Source of the DNA: Jeotgalibacillus marinus
Lineage (GTDB): Bacteria > Bacillota > Bacilli > Bacillales > Jeotgalibacillaceae
Length of the DNA: 64,000 nt
Direction: 5' to 3'
NCBI RefSeq assembly: GCF_040801915.1
Contig: NZ_JBFMIA010000001.1
Location: 310,001-374,000 of the forward strand
The position numbers and the translations under genes are program-made. Shown here in pieces: positions 34,214-43,630 of the stretch (position 1 is the stretch's first letter; each line of letters starts with the position of its first letter). Below the pieces are notes generated by a model. It saw only the letters and a list, made by a program, of their open reading frames with translations, was not told the origin of the DNA and did not search any database.

Positions 34214-34972
34214 TTATTGAACTCGTTGAATCATAATATCTTTAAGCATCTTATTAATGACATAGCTTGCTGCAATCAAACCAGCAACTGAAGGAACAAA
34301 AGCATTGGAAGATGGTGGCATCTTCGCTTTGCGAATGGCTGCCTGCTCGTTGCCAACCGTTTTACGTACTTCTTCACGAATAACAATCGGGCTCTCGTCA
34401 GAAAAAATAACTGGAACTCCTTTTGGAATCCGCTCTTTTCTTAGTTGCTTACGTATCACCTTAGCAATTGGGTCTGTATGAGTTTTAGAAATGTCTGCAA
34501 TTTGAAAGCGTGTCGGATCCATTTTATTCGCAGCACCCATACTTGAAATAACAGGGATCTCACGTTTCAAACACTCTTTAATCAAATGAATTTTGAACGA
34601 AATCGTATCAGAAGCATCCACTACAAAATCAGGTTTGTAGCTAAAGAATTCTTCATACGTCTCTTCTGTATAAAACATTTTTAACGAAATTGCTTCGCAC
34701 TCTGGGTTAATATCCGCAATGCGCTCTTTCATCAAATCCGCTTTCGGTTGTCCAACTGTAGACAACAATGCGATCACTTGACGATTCACATTCGTAATAT
34801 CAACATCATCTTTATCAACAAGGATCAAACGACCTACGCCACTGCGAGCAAGCGCTTCAGCCGCAAAAGACCCAACGCCGCCAATCCCAAGTACCGCAAC
34901 CGTCTTCCCCTTTAATAATTCGATCCCCTCTGACCCAATCGCCAGCTCATTACGTGAAAATTGGTGAAGCAT
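34214..34972 (-). CDS. tcdA: tRNA threonylcarbamoyladenosine dehydratase TcdA
   Basis: A 252-residue E1-like ThiF-family enzyme (YrvM/CsdL) that cyclises t6A37 of tRNA to ct6A with ATP. The nucleotide-binding GIGGVGSFAAEALARSG is at about 31-47, VDKDDVDITNVNRQ follows, and a conserved DASD lies at about 136. In B. subtilis the 6S-1 RNA gene lies between this gene and aspS, as here. Confidence 0.93.
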   Translation of the reverse strand: MLHQFSRNELAIGSEGIELLKGKTVAVLGIGGVGSFAAEALARSGVGRLILVDKDDVDITNVNRQVIALLSTVGQPKADLMKERIADINPECEAISLKMFYTEETYEEFFSYKPDFVVDASDTISFKIHLIKECLKREIPVISSMGAANKMDPTRFQIADISKTHTDPIAKVIRKQLRKERIPKGVPVIFSDESPIVIREEVRKTVGNEQAAIRKAKMPPSSNAFVPSVAGLIAASYVINKMLKDIMIQRVQ

Positions 34973-35142
34973 TTAAATCAACTCCAAATTGGTTAGTTAT
35001 GACGAAATTAAGAATAGCTTACTTTCATGTTTAAATCAATATTCGATTGGGCTGGATTGTCGGGTATACTCTTCCACAGACAACCTCACGACTATTTGAT
35101 GGTTCAATATTACAAAAAAAATTAATGCCCTCTACTCATGAT

Positions 35143-35170
35143 AAAAACCACCAGACCAAGTCTGGTGGTT
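35143..35170 (-). terminator. Terminator of the 6S RNA gene
   Basis: AACCACCAGA / TCTGGTGGTT with a 5-base loop (35146-35170), then TTTAT on the minus strand. It follows the 6S closing stem by about 16 bases. Confidence 0.8.
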
Positions 35171-35179
35171 CACTTATGT

Positions 35180-35382
35180 AGTGGGTGGTAAATCCCAATT
35201 GTGCCGTCTCGGTATATATCTATCGTTTTGAACCCGCTCTCAGCAGGTGGGTGCCCTGTTTCTTGATTGGTGTGTCCTCGCAAAAGGCATGCACGATGCA
35301 AGAAAACGCAGGCTCCCATTAATCCAATTGTTCGGTCAAAACTGATTGATGAAAACGAACACATCAGGACTTACCGTGTGAG
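35180..35382 (-). ncRNA. bsrA: 6S RNA (6S-1, BsrA)
   Basis: 6S RNA binds the sigma-A RNA polymerase holoenzyme by mimicking an open promoter and lowers transcription in stationary phase. Seen: AAGTCCTGATGTGTT near the 5' end and GCCTGCGTTTTCTTGCATC inside, both closely matching B. subtilis 6S-1. A closing stem pairs GGTAAGTCC (35367-35375) with GGATTTACC (35187-35195) through one G-U pair. A sigma-A promoter precedes it and a terminator follows. Location between aspS and tcdA is the known bsrA locus. Ends are approximate (about 190-200 nt). Confidence 0.9.
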
Positions 35383-35385
35383 TAA

Positions 35386-35414
35386 ATAATAGCATAACCT
35401 GTTTAAAAGATCAA
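35386..35414 (-). promoter_or_regulatory. Sigma-A promoter of 6S RNA
   Basis: TTGATC (35409-35414), 17 bases, TATTAT (35386-35391). Transcription would begin near 35380, consistent with the 6S 5' end. Confidence 0.75.
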
Positions 35415-35434
35415 TTCGTTTGTAGTTTTATTTA

Positions 35435-37207
35435 TTAATTATTCTGAAGATTCAGTGACAGTCTCAAATCAGCAAGTTGAGCGCTACTTACTTCGCTTGG
35501 TGCTTCCGTTAACACACAGCTTGCGCTAGCTGTTTTCGGGAATGCGATCGTGTCGCGAAGGTTTGTGCGGCCTGCTAGAAGCATAACTAGACGGTCAAGA
35601 CCTAACGCGATTCCACCGTGTGGAGGTGTACCGTATTCAAAGGCTTCAAGTAAGAACCCGAACTGACTTTGTGCCTCTTCTTGAGAGAAACCAAGAGCAG
35701 AAAACATTTTTTCTTGTATGTCGCGCTCGTAAATTCGAAGTGATCCCCCACCTAATTCATAACCGTTTAAAACAAGGTCATAGGCTTGCGCTCGTACTGC
35801 AGCTGGGTCAGTGTCAAGAAGCGCTAAGTCTTCACGCACAGGCATTGTAAATGGATGGTGAGCTGCATAATAACGACCTTCGTCTTCCGCGTATTCAAGC
35901 AGTGGCCAATCTGTCACCCACAGGAAGTTGAACACTGATTTATCAATTAAGCCAAGATCTTTGCCGAGCTTTGAACGCAGAGCACCTAATGCATCTGCTA
36001 CAACTGATTTTTTATCAGCTACAAATAGCAGTAAGTCACCCGCTTCAGCTTCTGCTGCAGATGTTAAGCTTGCTTGCTCTTCTTCCCCAAAGAATTTTGC
36101 GATTGGTCCGTTGAAGCCTTCAGCAGTCACTTTCAGCCACGCCAAGCCTTTTGCTCCGTAGCGTCCAGCAAATTCACCCAGCGCGTCAATGTCTTTACGT
36201 GAATAGTTGGCCGCACTTTGTTTGACATTGATCAGTTTTACTTGACCTCCACCTGCGACTGCTCCACTAAAGACTTTAAATCCAGAATTCTCCACGATCG
36301 ATGATACATCTACAAGCTCCATTTTAAAGCGAGTGTCTGGTTTATCTGAACCAAAACGCTCCATTGCGTCTGTATACGTCATGCGAGGAAGCGGTAATTC
36401 AATGTCAATGCCTTTCACATCTTTCATCATTTGTGCCATCATACTCTCGTTCATGTTCATAATGTCTTCTTGGCTCATGAAGCTTGTTTCGATGTCGATT
36501 TGTGTGAATTCAGGCTGACGGTCTGCACGAAGATCTTCGTCACGGAAGCAGCGAGCAATTTGATAATATTTATCGAAGCCACCAACCATCAGCATTTGTT
36601 TAAATAGCTGAGGTGATTGCGGTAGGGCATAGAACTCACCTTCGTGAACACGACTTGGCACAAGATAATCACGTGCCCCTTCTGGTGTACTTTTCGTTAG
36701 CATGGGTGTTTCAACTTCGATAAAACGTTCGTCGTCTAGGAAGCGACGAATGGATTTAGTGACCTCATGTCTCATTTTAAATGTATCACTCATGACTGGT
36801 CGACGAAGATCTAGATAGCGATATTTTAATCGAATCTCTTCCGCAACATCTGCTTTGTTTTCAATAGCAAATGGTGGATTTTTCGCTTCACTAATAACAG
36901 TTGCGTCTGTAGCGTAAATTTCGATCGTACCAGTCGATATGTTTTTGTTGATCATACCTTCATCGCGTGCTTGAACTGTTCCTTCAACACTTAACACGTA
37001 TTCGCTACGAATGCTTTCAGCTTGTTTAAGCGCCTCTTCTGAAATAGCAGGATTAAAAACGATTTGTACCATTCCCGTTCTGTCACGAAGATCAATAAAA
37101 ATTAAACCACCAAGGTCACGGCGTTTTTGTACCCAACCTTTCAGTGTCACTTTTTCTCCAATTGATGCTGTTGGTACTTCTCCACAATAAAATGATCTTC
37201 CAAACAT
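35435..37207 (-). CDS. aspS: Aspartyl-tRNA synthetase
   Basis: A 590-residue bacterial-type AspRS. An N-terminal OB anticodon-binding domain (KVTLKGWVQKRRDLGGLIFI), the class II catalytic core (motif 2 near ARCFRDEDLRADRQPEFTQ), the bacterial GAD insertion (about 285-410) and motif 3 GLDRLVMLLAGR are all present. AAGGAGG precedes the ATG. It is co-transcribed with hisS (12-base gap), so it falls under the same T-box. Confidence 0.96.
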   Translation of the reverse strand: MFGRSFYCGEVPTASIGEKVTLKGWVQKRRDLGGLIFIDLRDRTGMVQIVFNPAISEEALKQAESIRSEYVLSVEGTVQARDEGMINKNISTGTIEIYATDATVISEAKNPPFAIENKADVAEEIRLKYRYLDLRRPVMSDTFKMRHEVTKSIRRFLDDERFIEVETPMLTKSTPEGARDYLVPSRVHEGEFYALPQSPQLFKQMLMVGGFDKYYQIARCFRDEDLRADRQPEFTQIDIETSFMSQEDIMNMNESMMAQMMKDVKGIDIELPLPRMTYTDAMERFGSDKPDTRFKMELVDVSSIVENSGFKVFSGAVAGGGQVKLINVKQSAANYSRKDIDALGEFAGRYGAKGLAWLKVTAEGFNGPIAKFFGEEEQASLTSAAEAEAGDLLLFVADKKSVVADALGALRSKLGKDLGLIDKSVFNFLWVTDWPLLEYAEDEGRYYAAHHPFTMPVREDLALLDTDPAAVRAQAYDLVLNGYELGGGSLRIYERDIQEKMFSALGFSQEEAQSQFGFLLEAFEYGTPPHGGIALGLDRLVMLLAGRTNLRDTIAFPKTASASCVLTEAPSEVSSAQLADLRLSLNLQNN

Positions 37208-37219
37208 ATGTTTTCCTCC

Positions 37220-38485
37220 TTAGGATTGCTTTAAGTGTTCAATGAATTGATCAAGTGAAACCATTTCTTGTGATCCACTTTCCATTTCTTTAACCATAAT
37301 GTTTCCATCCGCTAATTCATTGTCACCTAATATCGCTACATATTTCGCTTTCAAACGGTCAGCCGATTTAAGTTGTGCTTTCATTTTGCGGTTTTGAAAA
37401 TCCATTTCGACTTTAAGTCCTTGTTGTCTTGCTTTAAATGTCAGTTCAACAATTTTATCTTTCGCTTCGTCGCCCATTGCGACCATGTAACAAACTAGAG
37501 AATCTTCAACTGGTAATTCAATGTTCTCTGCTTCAAGCGCTGCAAGTAAGCGTTCAATACTTAGCGCAAAACCGATACCAGGTGCATTCGGTCCCCCTAG
37601 TTCTTCCGTTAGTCCATTGTAACGACCACCACCACATAAAGTTGTGATTGCACCAAATCCTTCAGCACTGCTCATGATTTCGAATGCTGTGTGGTTGTAA
37701 TAATCAAGACCACGAACCAAGTTAGGATCAAGCTCAAAATCAATGCCCATCACTGTCAAGTAGTGTTGTAACTTATTAAAGTAAGTACTTGATTCCTCAT
37801 TTAAATAATCTTTAAGTGACGGTGCTGTTGAGATTAGTTCATGATCACGATCTTTTTTACAATCCAATATACGTAATGGATTTTTAGTTAAGCGGGTTTG
37901 GCAATCTGAACAAAATTCATCAATTCTTGGTTCAAAGTGTGCGATCAACGCCTCTTTGTGAGCTACACGACTTGCTGTATCACCCAAGCTGTTTAGTACA
38001 AGCTTGATTTCTTTTAATCCAAGTCGTTTGTAAAGTTCCATTGCAAGTGAGATGACTTCTGCATCGATGCTTGGATCATCACTGCCAATCGCTTCTATGC
38101 CAAATTGAACGAATTGGCGATAGCGTCCTGCTTGTGGTCGTTCATACCGAAACATAGGCCCTTGATAAAAGAGTTTAACTGGTTGATTGGCGTTCCCAAA
38201 CATTTTGTGTTGAACAAACGATCGTACGACTCCAGCAGTACCTTCAGGACGTAATGTTAAGCTGCGTTTTCCGCGATCTTGAAATGAGTACATTTCCTTT
38301 TGTACAACATCGGTTGTATCTCCAACCCCACGTTCGAAGAGCTCTGTATGTTCAAACATAGGTGTTCTAATTTCTTTGTATTGGTATTGTTCACATAAAT
38401 CTTTTGTCACTTGCTCAATATATTGCCATTTTTCAACTGTCCCTGGCAAGATATCCTGCGTACCGCGTGGAATATTGAATGACAT
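37220..38485 (-). CDS. hisS: Histidyl-tRNA synthetase
   Basis: A 421-residue class II synthetase. It starts MSFNIPRGTQDILPG, with motif 1 region EIRTPMFEHTELF, motif 2 FRYERPQAGRYRQFVQFG, the histidine loop LVRGLDYYNHTAFEI and an anticodon-binding C-terminal domain. ATG 38483-38485 follows AAGGAGG; the frame continues upstream into the leader but without a start site. The T-box leader upstream governs the hisS-aspS pair. Confidence 0.96.
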   Translation of the reverse strand: MSFNIPRGTQDILPGTVEKWQYIEQVTKDLCEQYQYKEIRTPMFEHTELFERGVGDTTDVVQKEMYSFQDRGKRSLTLRPEGTAGVVRSFVQHKMFGNANQPVKLFYQGPMFRYERPQAGRYRQFVQFGIEAIGSDDPSIDAEVISLAMELYKRLGLKEIKLVLNSLGDTASRVAHKEALIAHFEPRIDEFCSDCQTRLTKNPLRILDCKKDRDHELISTAPSLKDYLNEESSTYFNKLQHYLTVMGIDFELDPNLVRGLDYYNHTAFEIMSSAEGFGAITTLCGGGRYNGLTEELGGPNAPGIGFALSIERLLAALEAENIELPVEDSLVCYMVAMGDEAKDKIVELTFKARQQGLKVEMDFQNRKMKAQLKSADRLKAKYVAILGDNELADGNIMVKEMESGSQEMVSLDQFIEHLKQS

Positions 38486-38549
38486 CTTAACTCCTCCTTG
38501 TTTTAAATTCATTTTTAATGTGCAAATCGTTATACCCTCCAACGTTTTT

Positions 38550-38832
38550 GCATACAAAAAACTCCCGTCTCTTGTCCTAAAACAAGGGACGGGAGTTTGA
38601 TATCCCGTGGTGCCACCCTAATTGAAGCATTATGCTTCCACTTGAGGCAGTTAACGCCTGCATACGTCGATTCCTACTAAGATGATCACTTTTCAGAGTC
38701 GAACCTACGGGGTGTTCCTTCAACAAGGCGTCATGTAAATCCACTTTCAGCCTAAGGTGGATTTTCTCTAGTCATGCGTTTCTTATTTACTGTGCCCCAT
38801 CATCGGTCAATTCAAGTTGTTTTTTTATAATG
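38550..38832 (-). promoter_or_regulatory. T-box leader of hisS-aspS (histidine specifier)
   Basis: The minus strand carries AGGGTGGCACCACGG (38605-38619), then a strong terminator hairpin with T6 (38556-38598). Stem I pairs GGGG with CCCC. The internal loop next to it has AGTA on the 5' side and GGAACAC on the 3' side, which places the His codon CAC at 38712-38714 as specifier. Only a His specifier is evident although aspS lies downstream. Confidence 0.9.
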
Positions 38833-38838
38833 TAATCA

Positions 38839-38867
38839 ATCATACGAATGAGCGGGGTGAATGTCAA
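38839..38867 (-). promoter_or_regulatory. Sigma-A promoter of hisS-aspS
   Basis: TTGACA (38862-38867), 17 bases, TATGAT (38839-38844); start near 38832. Confidence 0.8.
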
Positions 38868-38963
38868 GAAGAATCGAAATGACTTTTCCAATTGATATTT
38901 CTTAATGACGATTTGAGTGAAACTATATATAATAGGAGCAGGAATTATATGTGAGGTGATGGT

Positions 38964-40748
38964 ATGAAGGTAAGTGTTCCATTTTTAGTCATTGTTCTTC
39001 TTTTTACTTCTTTCTCGATCCCACCAAGAGCCGGACAAGCTGAGGGGATTACAGCAACAATTTCAAGTGATTCAGTAAATATGAGACAAGGTCCAGGGTT
39101 GGCGTTTCCAACTGTCGCAACCGCTAATAAAGGGGATACATATGAGGTATTAGATAATGAATATGGTTGGCTCAAATTACAGCTAGCTAGTGGACAAGAA
39201 GGCTGGGTGGCCGAGTGGTTAACTATTCAAGAAAGCACACCTACCCCTGAAGTAGACACTGAATCAACGAATACATATTATGTTATTACTGACGAACTCC
39301 GAATTCGAGCGGCTGCTGGAACAGACTATGACGTAGTTGGAACACTGAAGAAAGGTGATTCAGTTAATGTCTTATCTGAATCCGGTGAATGGCTAGAAAT
39401 TAGTATGCCTGATGGAACGTCTGGATGGGCCTATGCAGAATTTATTGATCAGCAACAACAATCATCTCAACAGACAAGTGAAGGTGAATCTCTTGGAACC
39501 ATTTCTGTCGATCGATTAAATGTTCGTAACGATTTTTCTTCAGAAGGAGCAGTTATCGGTTCATTCAATCAAGGGGACATCGTGTTAATTGATGAAGAGC
39601 AATATGGCTGGCTACTCGTTGAAGGAAACGGACTTAAAGGGTGGGTTAGTTCGTCTTATGTTCAATACCAAGCAACAACAAACGACTCAACGGAACCGAT
39701 TGAAATGAGCTCTTTAGAAGATTCTTCAATCGTCATTATGGTTGATGCATTAACGGTGAGAAATGAACCTTCTCGATCTGGAGATTCGATCGGTAGTGTT
39801 AATCAAGGAGATTCTTTTACAGTTGAAGAAATCTCAGGTGATTGGTATAGCATAGAGTATCAATCAGGTGAATTTGGTTGGATCGCAAGCTGGTATACAG
39901 AGCAAGGAACCAGATCCAGTCATACTCAATCAAACAGTTCTACTGCAGATTTAGAGAGTGTTACGATTTTGTATAATGGCTCAAACATTCGATCTCAAGC
40001 ATCTGTTGAGTCCGACGTTGTTACGCTAGCCCAAGCAGGTGAACAGTACCCTGTAGTGTCTCAACAAGGTGACTGGTTTGAAATTAGATTAAGTGATGAT
40101 ACAACTGGTTTTATTGCCAATTGGATTGTTGCTGCAGAAGATTCAACTGTAAAAGAGTTTGAAGAGGAAGAGGAAGAACGAGAACAAGAAGAAAAGGTTA
40201 TTGATTCAATTGCTGATGCTACCATTGTCATTGATGCTGGTCATGGCGGACGTGATGGTGGTTCTCCAGGCGCGAGTGGTACGCACGAAAAACCATTAAC
40301 ATTGCGCACTGCTGAAATGCTTTATCACAAGCTATCAAGTACTGGTGCAAAAGTGATTATGACAAGACAAGATGATCGATACATTGATTTAAATAGTCGT
40401 GTCGCTACTTCTCAGCAATACCAAGCAGATGCATTTATTTCGATTCATTATGATGCACATGATGATCGAAGCATTGGAGGTTACACGACCTACTTCTACG
40501 GAGGAATAGACAAAACGCTAGCTAATTCGGTGCACAAAGGTCTCGAAGGGCAAATGACAATCAGTAACCGCGGAGTACAATTTGGTGACTATTTTGTGCT
40601 TCGTGAAAATTCCAGCGCGGCTGTATTACTCGAATTGGGTTATATTAGTAATCCATCTGAAGAAGCGTTAGTCAACAATGATCGCTTCCGTGACATTGCA
40701 ACGACTGGTATTTATAATGGACTAGTTGAGTATTTTGAAAATTATTAG
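38964..40748 (+). CDS. yrvJ: N-acetylmuramoyl-L-alanine amidase with five SH3 domains
   Basis: A 594-residue secreted cell-wall hydrolase. A signal peptide (about 1-26, ending GQAEG) is followed by five bacterial SH3 domains, each marked by a VxxRxxPS-like motif (NMRQGPG, RIRAAAGTDYD, NVRNDFSSEG, TVRNEPSRSG, NIRSQASVES). An acidic linker EFEEEEEEREQEEK follows, then an Amidase_3 domain (about 420-594) with zinc ligands in VIDAGHGG, SIHYDAH and the catalytic ELGY. SH3 domains bind the wall; the amidase cuts the MurNAc-L-Ala bond. It resembles B. subtilis YrvJ. GAGGTGA precedes the ATG. Confidence 0.92.
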   Translation: MKVSVPFLVIVLLFTSFSIPPRAGQAEGITATISSDSVNMRQGPGLAFPTVATANKGDTYEVLDNEYGWLKLQLASGQEGWVAEWLTIQESTPTPEVDTESTNTYYVITDELRIRAAAGTDYDVVGTLKKGDSVNVLSESGEWLEISMPDGTSGWAYAEFIDQQQQSSQQTSEGESLGTISVDRLNVRNDFSSEGAVIGSFNQGDIVLIDEEQYGWLLVEGNGLKGWVSSSYVQYQATTNDSTEPIEMSSLEDSSIVIMVDALTVRNEPSRSGDSIGSVNQGDSFTVEEISGDWYSIEYQSGEFGWIASWYTEQGTRSSHTQSNSSTADLESVTILYNGSNIRSQASVESDVVTLAQAGEQYPVVSQQGDWFEIRLSDDTTGFIANWIVAAEDSTVKEFEEEEEEREQEEKVIDSIADATIVIDAGHGGRDGGSPGASGTHEKPLTLRTAEMLYHKLSSTGAKVIMTRQDDRYIDLNSRVATSQQYQADAFISIHYDAHDDRSIGGYTTYFYGGIDKTLANSVHKGLEGQMTISNRGVQFGDYFVLRENSSAAVLLELGYISNPSEEALVNNDRFRDIATTGIYNGLVEYFENY

Positions 40749-40782
40749 ATTACAATCTTGTTAGATTTCCTCGTACACACGA

Positions 40783-40810
40783 AAAAAACTCGGCATATGC
40801 CGAGTTTTTT
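40783..40810. terminator. Bidirectional terminator between yrvJ and dtd
   Basis: A perfect 28-base palindrome, AAAAAACTCGGCAT with its complement, serves both convergent genes: T-rich on both strands. Confidence 0.88.
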
Positions 40811-40812
40811 CT

Positions 40813-41253
40813 TTATTTACTTTCAACGATCAGTGTAACCGGCCCATCATTCGTTAAAGAAACTTCCATCATCGCACCGAACATCCCCTTTTCCACAACA
40901 ATCTCTTTTTCGACAAGGAATTCATTAAATTTCTCATAGATTGGTTCTGCAAGATCAGGTTTTGCCGCTTTCATAAAGTTAGGTCTTCTTCCTTTTTTCG
41001 TATCCCCATAAAGAGTAAACTGCGAGACTGATAGAACTTGTCCTTTTTGATCGAGTAATGAATGGTTCATTTTTCCTTCTTCATCTTCAAAAATGCGAAG
41101 ATTGGCGATTTTATCAGCAATGTAACGTGCATCTTCTTCTCCATCTTCGTGCGTAACCCCGACTAACAGTACTAGGCCGTGTTCTATTTTCCCTGTTACT
41201 TTGCCTTCCACTGTGACAGAAGCTTCTTTGCTTCTTTGAACAACAACACGCAA
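40813..41253 (-). CDS. dtd: D-aminoacyl-tRNA deacylase
   Basis: A 146-residue DTD that removes D-amino acids (and glycine from tRNA-Ala) from mischarged tRNA. The active-site motifs SQFTLYGDTKKG and TNDGPVTLIVESK are intact. It follows relA by 18 bases and is co-transcribed with it, as in many Firmicutes. Confidence 0.95.
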   Translation of the reverse strand: MRVVVQRSKEASVTVEGKVTGKIEHGLVLLVGVTHEDGEEDARYIADKIANLRIFEDEEGKMNHSLLDQKGQVLSVSQFTLYGDTKKGRRPNFMKAAKPDLAEPIYEKFNEFLVEKEIVVEKGMFGAMMEVSLTNDGPVTLIVESK

Positions 41254-41271
41254 AGCCGTCTCCTCCAGTCG

Positions 41272-43464
41272 TTAATTCACTATCCGCTGTACGGAATAAA
41301 CATCAGAAATTTGTTTGATCCGTTCCACTACTCGTTGAAGGTGATTGATATTTTGAATCATAATGGACATATTGATTGTCGCTATTTTATTGCGATCTAT
41401 TCGACCACTAACAACTGAGATATTTGTTTTGGTTTCGTTTACCGCTTGAAGAACTTCATTTAATAAGCCTCTTCGATCGTAACCAGAAATTTCGATATCC
41501 ACGTTGTATTCCTTTTTATCGTGAGGTGTCCCTTCCCATTCAACTGGGATTAATCGAGCATTGGAATCATTTTGGATATTTGGACAATCCGTGCGGTGGA
41601 CAGATACTCCTCGGCCCCTCGTAATGAAGCCAATGATGTCGTCACCAGGAACAGGACTGCAGCATTTAGATAGTCGCACGAGCAAATTGTCAATGCCTTT
41701 TACCGTAACACCCGCATCTCTTTTCTTGCGTTGTGTCGGTGGTTTAATTTCTGCCATCGCTTTTTCCAGCGTGTCTTCTTCATCACGAAGTTTACGAAGC
41801 TTCTCTGTAAGTCGATTGGCAATTTGAACACCTGTGATTCCACCATAGCCAACGGCACAATACATATCTTCTACGTTCATAAAATTAAATTTTTCAGATA
41901 CACGCTTGATATTTTCCTCTGTCAAAACTTCTTTCGGATTAAATTCAAGCGACCGAATCTCACGTTCAACGATGTCACGACCTTTATCCATGTTTTCATC
42001 GCGAAGTTGTTTTTTAAAATACGCTTTAATTTTATGCTTAGCTTGAGATGTTTGTGCAAGCTTTAACCAGTCTTTACTTGGTCCGTATGAATGTTTGGAC
42101 GTCATAATTTCAATGATGTCACCGGTTTTTAAAGTTGAATCAAGCGGCACCATTTTGCCATTTACCTTCGAACCAATTGTCTTGTTTCCGATCTCCGAGT
42201 GGACACGATAAGCAAAATCGATCGGCACAGATCCTGCTGGCAGTTCCATGACGTCGCCTTTTGGAGTAAATACATAGACCATATCTGAAAAAAGATCGAA
42301 TTTGAGAGCATCCATAAATTCCTCGGCATCAGATGAATCCTGTTGAAACTCTAAAATTTCTCTAAACCACGTTAATTTTTTTTCAACAGTCGCTTTTTTG
42401 TCTTCGCCCACAATTGTGCCTTCTTTATAAGCCCAGTGAGCTGCTACCCCATATTCTGCTATACGGTGCATGTCGGAAGTTCGGATTTGTACTTCTAGCG
42501 GGTCACCTTTCGGACCAATTACCGTTGTGTGAAGAGATTGATACATATTTGGCTTTGGCATAGCAATGTAATCTTTAAAACGACCAGGCATTGGCTTCCA
42601 ACACGTATGAATTATACCTAGCACTGCGTAGCAATCTTTAATGCTATCAACAATGACGCGAACTGCAAGCAAGTCATAAATCTCGTTAAATTGCTTGTTT
42701 TGCATGGCCATTTTTTTATAAATACTGTAAATATGTTTTGGGCGTCCAACGATATCGGCGTGAATGGAAACATCTCCAACGTGATCCTTTATTTCTTGAA
42801 TCACCGTCTCAACATACTCTTCTCGCTCGATTCTCTTTTTTTTCATTAAGTTAACGATTCGATAATATTGCTGAGGGTTCAAATAACGTAATGCCGTGTC
42901 TTCAAGCTCCCATTTTATCGTCGAGATCCCAAGACGGTGAGCGAGAGGTGCAAAAATTTCGAGCGTTTCATTTGAGATACGGACTTGTTTCTCAACGGGC
43001 ATGTGCTTGAGTGTTCTCATATTGTGCAAACGGTCTGCAAGCTTAATAAGAATCACCCGAATGTCTTGTGCCATCGCAACAAACATTTTCCTGTGATTCT
43101 CTGCTTGTTGCTCTTCTTTTGATTTATATTTAATTTTCCCAAGCTTTGTTACGCCATCAACCAACATGGCCACTTCTTCGTTAAACAGTTCGCTTAAATC
43201 CTTACCGGTATAGTCCGTATCCTCCACAACATCATGCAAAAATCCAGCAGCAACGGTTGAGGGATCCATTTGAAGATTCGCCAAAATACCCGCGACTTGA
43301 ATGGGATGTACTATATAAGGCTCGCCGGATTTTCGAAACTGTTCCTTATGCGCTTCAGAGGAAAAGGCATAAGCTTTCTTTACCAATTCCACTTGATTGC
43401 TACTCATGTAGGTTGCTGTAATCCCGAACACTTCTTCCGCGGTAAGCACTCGATCATTCGCCAT
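41272..43464 (-). CDS. relA: RelA/SpoT bifunctional (p)ppGpp synthetase-hydrolase
   Basis: A 730-residue Rel protein, the main stringent-response enzyme. Hydrolase HD motif GFLHDVVEDTDYT, synthetase motif GRPKHIYSIYKKM, TGS domain (VYVFTPKGDVMELPAGSVP), the cysteine region LSKCCSPVPGDDI and a C-terminal ACT domain are in order. The intact HD and synthetase motifs indicate both activities. AAGGTGA precedes the ATG. It is flanked by apt and dtd; apt feeds purine salvage, which ppGpp regulates. Confidence 0.96.
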   Translation of the reverse strand: MANDRVLTAEEVFGITATYMSSNQVELVKKAYAFSSEAHKEQFRKSGEPYIVHPIQVAGILANLQMDPSTVAAGFLHDVVEDTDYTGKDLSELFNEEVAMLVDGVTKLGKIKYKSKEEQQAENHRKMFVAMAQDIRVILIKLADRLHNMRTLKHMPVEKQVRISNETLEIFAPLAHRLGISTIKWELEDTALRYLNPQQYYRIVNLMKKKRIEREEYVETVIQEIKDHVGDVSIHADIVGRPKHIYSIYKKMAMQNKQFNEIYDLLAVRVIVDSIKDCYAVLGIIHTCWKPMPGRFKDYIAMPKPNMYQSLHTTVIGPKGDPLEVQIRTSDMHRIAEYGVAAHWAYKEGTIVGEDKKATVEKKLTWFREILEFQQDSSDAEEFMDALKFDLFSDMVYVFTPKGDVMELPAGSVPIDFAYRVHSEIGNKTIGSKVNGKMVPLDSTLKTGDIIEIMTSKHSYGPSKDWLKLAQTSQAKHKIKAYFKKQLRDENMDKGRDIVEREIRSLEFNPKEVLTEENIKRVSEKFNFMNVEDMYCAVGYGGITGVQIANRLTEKLRKLRDEEDTLEKAMAEIKPPTQRKKRDAGVTVKGIDNLLVRLSKCCSPVPGDDIIGFITRGRGVSVHRTDCPNIQNDSNARLIPVEWEGTPHDKKEYNVDIEISGYDRRGLLNEVLQAVNETKTNISVVSGRIDRNKIATINMSIMIQNINHLQRVVERIKQISDVYSVQRIVN

Positions 43465-43593
43465 ACGTTATATCACCTTTATCATCTGAAGTTAGTTTTT
43501 GTGTATTGTTTCTATTATTAAAAAAAAAAGTACGGATGTAAAGCTATTGTGACATTTTCGTTAAAAAACATCTTAAAAGTCGACACAATTCGA

Positions 43594-43624
43594 AAGAAAG
43601 AGAGCCCCCTTGTGGGACTCTCTT
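43594..43624 (-). terminator. Terminator of apt
   Basis: On the minus strand AGAGAGTCCC pairs with GGGGGCTCTCT around a short loop, followed by TTCTTTC, about 7 bases after the apt stop. Confidence 0.75.
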
Positions 43625-43630
43625 ACCAAA

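Noticed and set aside
35170..35364. A 64-codon minus-strand open frame
   Set aside because: It lies inside the 6S RNA, lacks a Shine-Dalgarno sequence, and its conserved features are those of the RNA.
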